This document shows positions 15,877-23,314 of a stretch of 64,000 nt of DNA, piece after piece. Positions within the stretch are counted from its first letter, which is position 1; the number at the start of each line of letters is the position of its first letter. Where the stretch lies: positions 62,001 through 126,000 of the forward strand of contig NZ_CP046917.1 of the NCBI RefSeq assembly GCF_009789675.1. The letters are read 5' to 3'. The translations under genes were made by a program, and so were the position numbers. Below the pieces are notes generated by a model, which was not told the origin of the DNA, did no database searches, and worked only from the letters and a program-made list of their open reading frames with translations. This stretch comes from Paraburkholderia acidisoli. GTDB lineage: Bacteria > Pseudomonadota > Gammaproteobacteria > Burkholderiales > Burkholderiaceae.

Positions 15877-16596
15877 TCAGCGGCGACGCGTCCAGACGAG
15901 CGACAGGTTACCGTCGACGGGCGTGTCAACAAGGAGGCGCACCCTGCGCTGTACATCTGTGCGAAACGCACCGAGGATCGAAAGGGGCGCGCCGAACTGC
16001 ATCCGCACGCCAGCCGCGATTACAAACACCGTTCCGTAGCTCCATGCCAGCATTTTCGCCACGTCATGCAACGCGGTGGCGAGGGCAGTCGCGTGACCGA
16101 CGCGGCTGGCCGGCGACGCCGCGTATGCGATAAGGTCGCTCGCGAATTCGTCGGGCGCGAGCAGGCAGGTGATCACCAGCCATGCGGCGACGATGAAAGC
16201 AGTCCATGCGAATGCGAGCATGCCGTGGCGCCACAGGCCGACTGCGAGCCGACCGGCCTGGGCCACGTAATTGCGCGGATCGTTTGCCGCCGCGAGCCGC
16301 GTCTGCGCATAGTCCAGCTCCGACAATTCGCCAACCGTCACCCCGTTGATCGAAACCTTCACTATCACTTCGTCGTCGGCGTTCGCCGCCTCGCGGCTAA
16401 CTTCGGCCAGTTTCGCGCGCCGGATGGCCTCGAGCAGCAGTCCGATGGTGAGCGCGAGGCAAAGTCGTCTCGCGATCACGCCTGCATCGACCGTGGTGGG
16501 CAGGAAGAGGGCGATTGAAGCGAAGGCGACAGAGGTTGATGCGACGATGAACGCGAGCGATCCGGCCCACGGCAGCCGGAGATTGGGATTGAGCAT
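15877..16596 (-). CDS. Integral membrane protein of unknown function
   Basis: 239 residues with about four hydrophobic segments: near 12-32, 40-58, 130-150 and 180-200. A soluble stretch between segments two and three includes ADDEVIVKVSINGVTVGELSELDYAQ. CAGGAGG precedes the ATG at 16596, a strong start signal. It lies next to the candidate origin and divergently from the methylase-like gene. No family recognised. Confidence 0.6.
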   Translation of the reverse strand: MLNPNLRLPWAGSLAFIVASTSVAFASIALFLPTTVDAGVIARRLCLALTIGLLLEAIRRAKLAEVSREAANADDEVIVKVSINGVTVGELSELDYAQTRLAAANDPRNYVAQAGRLAVGLWRHGMLAFAWTAFIVAAWLVITCLLAPDEFASDLIAYAASPASRVGHATALATALHDVAKMLAWSYGTVFVIAAGVRMQFGAPLSILGAFRTDVQRRVRLLVDTPVDGNLSLVWTRRR

Positions 16597-16726
16597 GGAG
16601 GCCTCCTGAATGGCGCAAGCGGTAGTGCCAGCGATTGTTCATTCTCGACGGCGATCGCACGTACAGCGGTCCGGAAAGATCGCCAATACGTGGCCTGTAG
16701 CCTGGCGCGGGCGAGATGCCGAGGAA

Positions 16727-16762
16727 TTTTTCCACAGCCTTATCACCAGAAAATGTGGATAA
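16727..16762. other. Candidate replication origin: two inverted DnaA-box-like sites
   Basis: TTTTCCACA (16728-16736) fits the relaxed DnaA box TTWTNCACA. TGTGGATAA (16754-16762) is the exact inverse of the consensus TTATCCACA. A weaker TTATCACCA lies between. They sit in a gene-free region between divergent genes, next to the plasmid partition and PRTRC genes. No clear iterons or Rep gene were found nearby, so this is only a candidate. Confidence 0.4.
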
Positions 16763-16830
16763 CCGTAGCCGGCGCCGAAAGCGCACCATGGTCACGCTGC
16801 TTTCGGGCCGAAACCACTGATTGCATCGCG

Positions 16831-16956
16831 TACGATCATTGCAACTCACGCGTCGTCAGACGCATCGACCCGCCTGAAAAGGCTATCTTTTTTTCCATTT
16901 CCCATTGGGGCATGTACGCCCCGATGGGCCATGTCCCGTCCAATCAAGGAGCGGGC
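16831..16956 (+). ncRNA. CGCATCGA-class leader of the methylase-like gene
   Basis: TACGAT (16831-16836), 24 bases, CGCATCGA (16861-16868), a short GCC/GGC hairpin with seven T bases, then the hairpin CCCATTGGGGC/GCCCCGATGGG and AAGGAG before the ATG at 16957. Confidence 0.55.
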
Positions 16957-17994
16957 ATGAGCCGCAAATCCGCAGAGCGTAAGTTCGATCAAACTGCTGA
17001 TGAACATCAGCGCAATCTCGTTTCCCTCATCAAGGCGTTTTCATACGCTCATCATCTCGACAAGGTTTTCCGGGACTTTGTCGAACTCAGCGCACTTGCG
17101 ATCAGCAACAGCGTTGATCGGGCACAGTTCGAAGTGCGTGAGAAGCGATACATGGAAATTGTTGGTACGTACAAGCCGGATGAGGTGGCACGCTTTCCGA
17201 AGATGTTTGCCGAACTCACGCTTGCATTCGAGAAACGGGTCTCTGTCATGGCCGCTGCGCGCGAGCGTGGCGTGATGGCTTCGAACCTCACGGATGTGCT
17301 GGGCGAGACGTACATGATGCTGGAACTCGGTAATGCGAGAAGTGGGCAGTTCTTTACGCCCTATGCCATTTCGAAGCTGATGGCGGGCCTCATAGGCGGG
17401 GACGCAGTCGCAAGGGCGGACGCGCAAGGTTTCTCGCGTGTTCTCGAACCAGCGTGCGGTGCGGGTGGCATGGTGATTGCCACCGCGGAGGCGTTTCACG
17501 ACGCCGGCCTGAACTATCAGCAGGCGATGCACGCAACGTGCATTGATGTTGACCCGTGCTGTGTGCACATGACTTATCTGCAGTTGGCATTACTCCATAT
17601 CCCGGCAATCGTGGTGCATGGCAATTCGCTCACGATGGAGGTCTGGGGACACTGGTTTACGCCGGCGCACGTGCTTGGGGGCTGGTCGCGGAAGCTGCGC
17701 GCGCGCCGCTCTCACGATGCAATGCGCGAGCTCATGCGCGGATCGATGAGCGATGACGACGAGGTTGCCGATGTCGGCACGGGACCTGTCCCGGACGAGG
17801 TGGTTGCGGCCGATGTTGAGCCGCCGACGCCGATGGCGATTGAGGCCGACCCGGAAGGAGAGGTCACCGTGCTCGAGCGCCCGGTTGAAGTCGAAGCCTC
17901 CACTGGACTGGCCGATCTGTTCGAGGACGCGGTGAGCACCCAGCCTCGTCGCGATGACATCTTCGAGCTGGTCGATCAGCTCACGTTATTCTGA
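16957..17994 (+). CDS. N6-adenine DNA methylase-like protein lacking the NPPY motif
   Basis: 345 residues. A helical N-terminus precedes the class I methyltransferase start QFFTPYAISKLMAGL (HsdM-like), the AdoMet motif VLEPACGAGGMVIATAEAF, and the acidic loop CIDVDPCC. Where HsdM-type enzymes carry the catalytic (N/D)PP(F/Y) motif, this protein reads IVVHGNSLTMEVWGHWFTPAHVL. No NPPY or DPPY is present anywhere. The C-terminal 100 residues are acidic and low in complexity. It may bind AdoMet without base methylation, or use another residue. A leader of the shared class precedes it and a terminator follows. Confidence 0.7.
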   Translation: MSRKSAERKFDQTADEHQRNLVSLIKAFSYAHHLDKVFRDFVELSALAISNSVDRAQFEVREKRYMEIVGTYKPDEVARFPKMFAELTLAFEKRVSVMAAARERGVMASNLTDVLGETYMMLELGNARSGQFFTPYAISKLMAGLIGGDAVARADAQGFSRVLEPACGAGGMVIATAEAFHDAGLNYQQAMHATCIDVDPCCVHMTYLQLALLHIPAIVVHGNSLTMEVWGHWFTPAHVLGGWSRKLRARRSHDAMRELMRGSMSDDDEVADVGTGPVPDEVVAADVEPPTPMAIEADPEGEVTVLERPVEVEASTGLADLFEDAVSTQPRRDDIFELVDQLTLF

Positions 17995-17999
17995 TGCGC

Positions 18000-18038
18000 A
18001 GCCCCGGGGATCGGTTCGATCTCCCGGGGCTTCTTTTT
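18000..18038 (+). terminator. Rho-independent terminator after the methylase-like gene
   Basis: AGCCCCGGG pairs with CCCGGGGCT across a short loop and is followed by TCTTTTT. It lies six bases after the stop codon. Confidence 0.8.
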
Positions 18039-18092
18039 GAAAGCGATACCGGATACGTGAGCTTTCCTCTCTTGCGGTGGCCGATAACGCGA

Positions 18093-18212
18093 TATTGTTA
18101 CCTCACCTACCGCGCCTCGTGCGCATCGATACCGGCCCCTGCGGCCTTTCTTTATTCACCCTTCGGGAATCCTCTTCCCGTCGGGAGCGGGTTCCCCTTC
18201 TGGAGACCCGCA
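18093..18212 (+). ncRNA. CGCATCGA-class leader of the PRTRC parB gene
   Basis: TATTGT (18093-18098), 23 bases, CGCATCGA (18122-18129), a GGCC/GGCC hairpin with a T-rich tail, then CCCTTCGGGAA/TTCCCG pairing and a GGGAGCGGGT segment that can pair with the ACCCGC next to the ribosome binding site CTGGAGA. This makes translational control plausible. Confidence 0.55.
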
Positions 18213-19880
18213 ATGCAATATCCCAATACCCTTCGCCTCGGCGACATCCGGCCCGGCCGCAACCCGCGCAAGTATTTCGATCCCGCGAAGATGGCGGAGA
18301 TGATCGAATCGGTGCGCACCCAGGGCGTTATTCAACCTGTTCTCGTGCGTCCGCTCGAAGACGGCAGTCATGAGCTCGTCGCCGGCGGCCGTCGTGTGCG
18401 TGCCGCACGCGAGGCGCACGGTGACGACTATGCGATGCCCGTTGTCGTTCGAGAGATGGACGAATTCGAGGCGCGATCGCTTGCGCTCATCGAAAACATC
18501 CAGCGCGACGACATGGCTCCGTCCGAAGAGGCCGTGGCTGCGGCAGAAATCGTCGGGATGTGTCAGGGCGATCGCGATGAAGCGGCACGGCAGCTTGGCT
18601 GGACCCGTGCCATGCTCGACTCGCGTCTCGCGCTTATGAACTGCAGCGCATCCGTTCTGGAGGCGCTCAACACCCGCACGATCAAGCTCGGCCACGCCGA
18701 ACTGTTCGCCGCCTTCACGAAGGAGCAGCAGGACAAGCTGTTGCCCGTCATCGTGAAAGAGGGACATACGGTTGCCGACCTGAAGAACGTGCTCGAGCGT
18801 GCCTCGTGCTCGCTCGCTGCGGCGATCTTCGACAAGGCGGACTGTGCAGGATGCCAGCACAACTCGGCCGCGCAGGCCGAGATGTTCGGCGAGTCGATCG
18901 GCACCGGCAACTGCACGAACCGGAACTGCTACAACGAAAAGACGGAAAAGCAGCTCGACGCGACGGCTACTGGCCTGCGCGACGAGTTCCAGACCGTCAG
19001 GATCGTGCGTCCGGGTGACAACCACACGCGCATCCAGCTCGTAGCGGAAGGCACGAAGGGCGTGGGCGAGGAGCAGGCGAAAGCCTGCTATGCGTGCCAG
19101 AACTTCGGCGCTGCGGTGAGTGGTTTGCCGGACTCGCTTGGCAAGGTCTACAAGGGCCAGTGCTTCGACACCGTCTGCAACATGAAGAAGGTGGCGGCGC
19201 GGATCAAGAGCGAGAAGACGGAGCCTGTCGCCGCCAAGGCGGCCAGCGCCGGTGGATCGTCGAAGGCGAAGGATGCGACGAAGGCCGACAAGTCTGCTGC
19301 CGCGTCGCCTGCGCCGGAAGCCACGGTCGTGGCCGAATCGGATCGCGTGAAGACCTATCGCGTCGCGCTCTGGCGCAAGGCGCTACGTCGCGAGGTGAGC
19401 CAGGATGCAGCGCTCGCGCGCCGCTATCTGCTTGCTGTAGTGGCGACCGGTCAGGCTCGCAGTATCGACGCAGGCCCGGTCAACACGGTCTGGGAACGCC
19501 TCATCGATGACAAGCCCGCTGTCGGAGACTTCGGCAAGGCGGCCACGTCGGCCGCTGCGCTCGATGCCGACGCCGAAGGGAAGATGATGATTTCCATCAC
19601 GCTCTCGGCAATTCAGGGCGTCGACGTCTCCTATCTCATGCAGATGTGCCGCCACCACAAGCTCGATCTCGCGAAGCACTGGAAGCTCGACAAGGAGTTT
19701 CTGGAGTTGATCACGAAATCGGAGATGAAGGTGGTGGCCGATGAACTCGGCTTGCGCAGCGCGATGGGCGATGCCTTCAAGAAGGTGTTCGCGAAATCGA
19801 AGCCCGAAGTCATCGATGCCTTGCTGTCGGTTGACGGCTTCGACTACGCGGGCAAGGTTCCGAAGGTCCTGAAGTTCTGA
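18213..19880 (+). CDS. PRTRC system ParB family protein
   Basis: 555 residues from the ATG at 18213 (TGGAGA upstream). The ParB/Spo0J N-terminal domain is clear: LGDIRPGRNPRKYFD, IESVRTQGVIQPVLVRP, ELVAGGRRVRAAREA, and ALIENIQRDDMAPSEEAVAAAEI. A KorB-like helix-turn-helix follows (RDEAARQLGWTRAMLDSRLALM). A Cys-rich segment (CAGCQHNSA, GNCTNRNCYNEK, CYACQNFG) is typical of the PRTRC version and absent from ordinary ParB. The C-terminus is helical. It heads the main PRTRC cluster. Such proteins may bind plasmid DNA and use CTP as ParB does; this is unproven for the PRTRC type. Confidence 0.9.
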   Translation: MQYPNTLRLGDIRPGRNPRKYFDPAKMAEMIESVRTQGVIQPVLVRPLEDGSHELVAGGRRVRAAREAHGDDYAMPVVVREMDEFEARSLALIENIQRDDMAPSEEAVAAAEIVGMCQGDRDEAARQLGWTRAMLDSRLALMNCSASVLEALNTRTIKLGHAELFAAFTKEQQDKLLPVIVKEGHTVADLKNVLERASCSLAAAIFDKADCAGCQHNSAAQAEMFGESIGTGNCTNRNCYNEKTEKQLDATATGLRDEFQTVRIVRPGDNHTRIQLVAEGTKGVGEEQAKACYACQNFGAAVSGLPDSLGKVYKGQCFDTVCNMKKVAARIKSEKTEPVAAKAASAGGSSKAKDATKADKSAAASPAPEATVVAESDRVKTYRVALWRKALRREVSQDAALARRYLLAVVATGQARSIDAGPVNTVWERLIDDKPAVGDFGKAATSAAALDADAEGKMMISITLSAIQGVDVSYLMQMCRHHKLDLAKHWKLDKEFLELITKSEMKVVADELGLRSAMGDAFKKVFAKSKPEVIDALLSVDGFDYAGKVPKVLKF

Positions 19881-19967
19881 TGCGTGTCGCGGTGTTCGCC
19901 GCGACTTCCTTTTTTCGCGCCGCCAGTCGATCGACTGCGCGGCGCTTTTCATTTGCGAGGTTTTTCC

Positions 19968-20435
19968 ATGTTCCAGCAACTCGAAGCGTTCGTGCGCGAG
20001 ACCGGCAAGGTCACGCTCACACTCAAGATGGCCGGGGACCAGATGTCCGTGGTCGTTGTGCCCTGGGGCGACTCGAAGGAGACGGCGCTGCGTCAGCCGC
20101 TTGTGCTGAGCGCGACGCCGGTCGAGCTCGATGAGGGCTTTGTGCAGGCGTTGCAGTCGTTCGAAGGTGCGCATCGTTCTCTCGCGGAGCAGGTGAGCGC
20201 GACGAACGAGATCCTGCAGGCGGCTGAAAAGTCGCAGGCGGGCAAGGCCCAGAAAGCGTTATCGAAGGGCGCGAAGCCGGCGCTTCCAGCGCCGTCGGAG
20301 CACGCCGGTGACGATCCTGAGGATGCCGATGACGGGGCGCACACCGATAGTGCCGCCCCCGCGCCCGCGGTCGAAACCTCCGCATCCGTGCAGTCTGCCG
20401 GCGACGGCAAGACCGACCTTTTTGGCCTGCTTTGA
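19968..20435 (+). CDS. PRTRC system protein E
   Basis: 155 residues. The N-terminal half (MFQQLEAFVRETGKVTLTLKM, MSVVVVPWGDSKET, LVLSATPVELDEGFVQAL) fits PRTRC protein E; the second half is Ala/Asp-rich and probably disordered, ending KTDLFGLL. The ATG at 19968 has GAGG upstream. It lies between ParB and protein C, the usual order. Function unknown; found only with the PRTRC cassette. Confidence 0.8.
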   Translation: MFQQLEAFVRETGKVTLTLKMAGDQMSVVVVPWGDSKETALRQPLVLSATPVELDEGFVQALQSFEGAHRSLAEQVSATNEILQAAEKSQAGKAQKALSKGAKPALPAPSEHAGDDPEDADDGAHTDSAAPAPAVETSASVQSAGDGKTDLFGLL

Positions 20436-20447
20436 GGAGACACGCCC

Positions 20448-20666
20448 GTGACCATCAGCATCGCAAGGATCATTCGCGAGTTCACCTACAACGGCATGAA
20501 GTTCGCCGATCCGGGGCCTGCATTCAGCCCTGACGACGTTCGAGATCTCTTTTCCGCGCAGTACCCCGAACTGACGACCGCTGCGGTCGACGGGCCGGAG
20601 TTCTCGGGAGAGGTCGCGATCTACAGGTTTGTGCGCGCGGCCGGCGCCAAAGGTTCCCACACCTGA
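20448..20666 (+). CDS. PRTRC system protein C (prokaryotic ubiquitin-like family)
   Basis: 72 residues starting with GTG at 20448, after TGAGGAGA that overlaps the stop of protein E. The sequence (ARIIREFTYNGMKFADPGPAFSPDDVRDLFSAQYPELTTAAVDGPEFSGEVAIYRFVRAAG) fits PRTRC protein C, grouped with beta-grasp ubiquitin-like proteins of bacteria. Its C-terminus ends GAKGSHT rather than in a Gly-Gly, so conjugation would need trimming or use another chemistry. Its neighbours are E2-like, JAMM and E1-like genes. Confidence 0.8.
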   Translation: MTISIARIIREFTYNGMKFADPGPAFSPDDVRDLFSAQYPELTTAAVDGPEFSGEVAIYRFVRAAGAKGSHT

Positions 20667-20750
20667 GGAAGCCCATGCCGGAGGAAACCTATGCGTAAAG
20701 ACGTTCTTCTCAAGCTGCTCGCCGATCCGGCGACCGGCTTCAACCAGGAG

Positions 20751-20772
20751 CCGCCCGGAAGGGCGGTTTTTT
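20751..20772 (+). terminator. Terminator-like hairpin between PRTRC C and F
   Basis: CCGCCC-GGAA-GGGCGG followed by six T bases, 22 bases before the protein F start. A short open frame from an ATG at 20691 (AGGAAACCT upstream) runs into it and past it to 20906, out of frame with F. The pair looks like an attenuator that could tune expression of the distal PRTRC genes. Confidence 0.55.
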
Positions 20773-20794
20773 CTTATGACGACGAGGTTCGCCA

Positions 20795-21937
20795 ATGCTG
20801 TTCGATCCTGCTTTCGTTGATGGAGCGGTCGATGTCGGCACCGGTACGGCCTGGCAACCGCCTCGGCCTGCCGCTGCCCGACATCGAGCTTCCCATAGTG
20901 TTCTGACGCTTCCGACGTTCGCGCTGGACGTGCCGCGTAACGCCAGCATCAAATGGCGTGTCGATACCCAGGTCGAGTCCGTCGTGCTGGAGCAGTTCAG
21001 ACACGGGCCGCTTCGTGCGGCCGACGTGAATGATCCAGTGAGTCCGGTCGATGCTTTCCAGCAGGCGTTCTTTGCCTGGGTGGATCGGCTGATGCCGCAG
21101 GGTCTTCGCCTGATCTCGATGGGACTGCAGTTGTGCGACACAAACGCAGTGTTCGATGCGATCGAAGCAACCTACGAGAAGGAAGACTTCAAGCCGCTGA
21201 CGCCGCTGCATCTCGGCATCAGGCTTTCGGATGAGTGGGTCCACGAGATGGACGTGCTCGCCCAGCCGTTGCGTGAGGCGCATCCGTTACTGCTTTACAC
21301 GCTGTTTTCGATCGTCGATCAGGTGTCGGGTCGGACCGTGCCGATCCGTACGCCCGGCTGGTTTCTCTCGGAGATGGCCTGCCAGTACTGGGAGGGCGAC
21401 GAATCGGCCAGCGACGCCGAAGCGCGGACCTGGCTCGAAGACTGGTACGGCAACGACGAAGAGATGGTGAAGCTCTATCTGCCGTCGGTGCTCAGGCCCG
21501 CCGTCTGTCCGGACGAGATCCGTTGTCCGGCCAGGGTAGCCGGGCGCCGGTCGCGAAATGCGTCCCTGTCGGCGAGGGAGCTGCTCGCGCTGGCGACGCA
21601 ACACGAGGGCCGTGTGGCGTCGGTCTGTCACGAACTGGTTGCCTTGCGCGCGCTACTCCGCAAGGCCGGGCGTCACAGGCTGCTCGAGGACGGCTACGAC
21701 GCCCGTCCGCTGTATTCCGGTTGCACGTTCGTTCTTGAAACCAACGAACGGATCGGCGAGTTTCTCGACGATCACATGAACATGGAATACCAGCACGGCG
21801 AGTCTACCGAGTTCCATAGTTTTCATACCTTTTCCACGACACGGCAGGGCATCCGCGCGCAGTACGCGCAATGGGGCCTTGCTTTCCAGATGCTTCGCCG
21901 CCTTGACCGCCTGATGGCGCTGGTGGTCCATATTTGA
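20795..21937 (+). CDS. PRTRC system protein F
   Basis: 380 residues, starting at the ATG at 20795 with GAGG upstream. Length, position and central segments (TPLHLGIRLSDEWVHEMD, YTLFSIVDQVSGRTVPIRTPGWFLSEMACQYWEGDE) fit PRTRC protein F. No catalytic motif is evident. It is followed after 16 bases by protein B. Function unknown; conserved only within PRTRC cassettes. Confidence 0.8.
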   Translation: MLFDPAFVDGAVDVGTGTAWQPPRPAAARHRASHSVLTLPTFALDVPRNASIKWRVDTQVESVVLEQFRHGPLRAADVNDPVSPVDAFQQAFFAWVDRLMPQGLRLISMGLQLCDTNAVFDAIEATYEKEDFKPLTPLHLGIRLSDEWVHEMDVLAQPLREAHPLLLYTLFSIVDQVSGRTVPIRTPGWFLSEMACQYWEGDESASDAEARTWLEDWYGNDEEMVKLYLPSVLRPAVCPDEIRCPARVAGRRSRNASLSARELLALATQHEGRVASVCHELVALRALLRKAGRHRLLEDGYDARPLYSGCTFVLETNERIGEFLDDHMNMEYQHGESTEFHSFHTFSTTRQGIRAQYAQWGLAFQMLRRLDRLMALVVHI

Positions 21938-21953
21938 TATCAGGAGTGTTTCC

Positions 21954-22682
21954 ATGAACGGAGTTTCCATTGGCCAGACCGGCCACGACGTCACGCTTTC
22001 CCGCGCGTTGCTGCTTTATGCAGGGTCGAACGGCGCGCACTATGCAACTGTCCACGCCGTCACGGAAGAACCAAAGACCGGACGGCCAGTCATCGGTGCA
22101 GGCCGGCCGCTCGATCGACGTGCTCTCGTCGACGCGCTCGTGCAGCTCGATCGCAATGCCGCCCCGAAGGCGGAGTTTCTTTCCTCGAACGTGCTGGGTG
22201 TGACGTCGGCGGCGATCACCTGGTGGTGTCCGCCTGCGTCGCGTCGTGTATTTTTCGATTGTCCGAAGGTGGGCAATCGCAGCGCCGTTGTGCCACATCC
22301 GGGTCTGGTTTTTCAGGCGGGCGCGCAGGGTTTCTGCGTGTTCGCGGTGAGGGGCGCGGATCGGCCGGTGGAGGGCACGGCGCTTTATGAGCCACCGTAC
22401 TTCAACACGTGGGACAAGGGGAGAATCTGCATTGGCTCGGCCAACGTTCCGCGACGCATCGAGATCTCTGCGATCAAGGGTTGGGAAGACGGGTTTTTCA
22501 ACTCGGCGTTCACGCATCCGAACGCGGGCGGCAAGCGCGTGACTTATCGTGGTGGTTTCCACGCATTCTGGACCGACATGCTCGACGGCAAGTTCGAGGC
22601 ATTTCCTGCGCGCGCGCTCGTTCGCATGAAAGAGCTGACGGCTGGCGCTCTCGTTGCTGGCAAGAACGGAGGTGCAGCATGA
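21954..22682 (+). CDS. PRTRC system protein B (E2-like)
   Basis: 242 residues. It fits PRTRC protein B, placed by comparative work among bacterial E2-like (ubiquitin-conjugating fold) proteins. The C-terminal half has HPGLVF, then LYEPPYFNTWDKGRICIGSANVP, with C159 at the place of the E2 catalytic Cys, then WEDGFFNSAFTHPN. CAGGAG precedes the ATG at 21954, and the stop overlaps protein A (ATGA). If active, it would carry a modifier activated by the ThiF protein two genes downstream. Confidence 0.85.
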   Translation: MNGVSIGQTGHDVTLSRALLLYAGSNGAHYATVHAVTEEPKTGRPVIGAGRPLDRRALVDALVQLDRNAAPKAEFLSSNVLGVTSAAITWWCPPASRRVFFDCPKVGNRSAVVPHPGLVFQAGAQGFCVFAVRGADRPVEGTALYEPPYFNTWDKGRICIGSANVPRRIEISAIKGWEDGFFNSAFTHPNAGGKRVTYRGGFHAFWTDMLDGKFEAFPARALVRMKELTAGALVAGKNGGAA

Positions 22683-23314
22683 ATCCAGTCGATATTGCCT
22701 TGCAGGGCTCGTTTCCGAGCGTGATGGTGCCGACACGTGAGCCGGTCGCACCGATGGACGCTCCCGGTGAGCGGCTGCTCATCGCGTCCAACGGCGTCTT
22801 CCTCGAAATCAGCCGTCCGTGGGTGCGTCTGGTGCGGCGGCTGTCTTCCTTCGACTGGGCGACTCCGGTACCCTACGGCGAGGCTGCAGAGCGTACCGAT
22901 CTGATGTGCGGGTCAGTGCCTGCGGACCTTGTGGTGCAGTTCGCGGATATGGCACGCGCAGCGTTGCCCAACGAAGCGGGCGCCTGGATCGTGTGGGACG
23001 CCGCAACGGGCCGCTTCAGGCTCGTGCCGCTTCCGTCGTTGTCTCACGGCCCCGACCATCTGCGTTACGAACGGCCGGAGTTGCGGGCGGGCGAGTCGCT
23101 TGTGGTCGACTGCCATTCTCACGGCCATGGCTCCGCATATTTCTCGTCGACAGACGATCGCGATGACCAGCACGACGTGAAATTCGCGCTCGTACTGGGC
23201 AACTGCGATTGCACGCCAACCGTGGCGCTGCGGCTTTGTGCGAAGGGTCGCTTCGAACAGGCCCCGGCCATCCCGCAGCACTGGCGCGCAGCGCTGGCAG
23301 GGGAGGTCGCATGA
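22679..23314 (+). CDS. PRTRC system protein A with intact JAMM metallopeptidase motif
   Basis: 211 residues. The C-terminal half is a JAB/MPN domain: E99 in PNEAGAWIVWD and the complete zinc motif HxHx7SxxD at residues 146-159 (H146, H148, S156, D159). JAMM peptidases remove ubiquitin or ubiquitin-like tails, so this protein could process protein C or its conjugates. The N-terminal 90 residues are specific to PRTRC A. It overlaps protein B upstream and ThiF downstream by four bases each, so all three are translated together. Confidence 0.9.
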   Translation: MNPVDIALQGSFPSVMVPTREPVAPMDAPGERLLIASNGVFLEISRPWVRLVRRLSSFDWATPVPYGEAAERTDLMCGSVPADLVVQFADMARAALPNEAGAWIVWDAATGRFRLVPLPSLSHGPDHLRYERPELRAGESLVVDCHSHGHGSAYFSSTDDRDDQHDVKFALVLGNCDCTPTVALRLCAKGRFEQAPAIPQHWRAALAGEVA

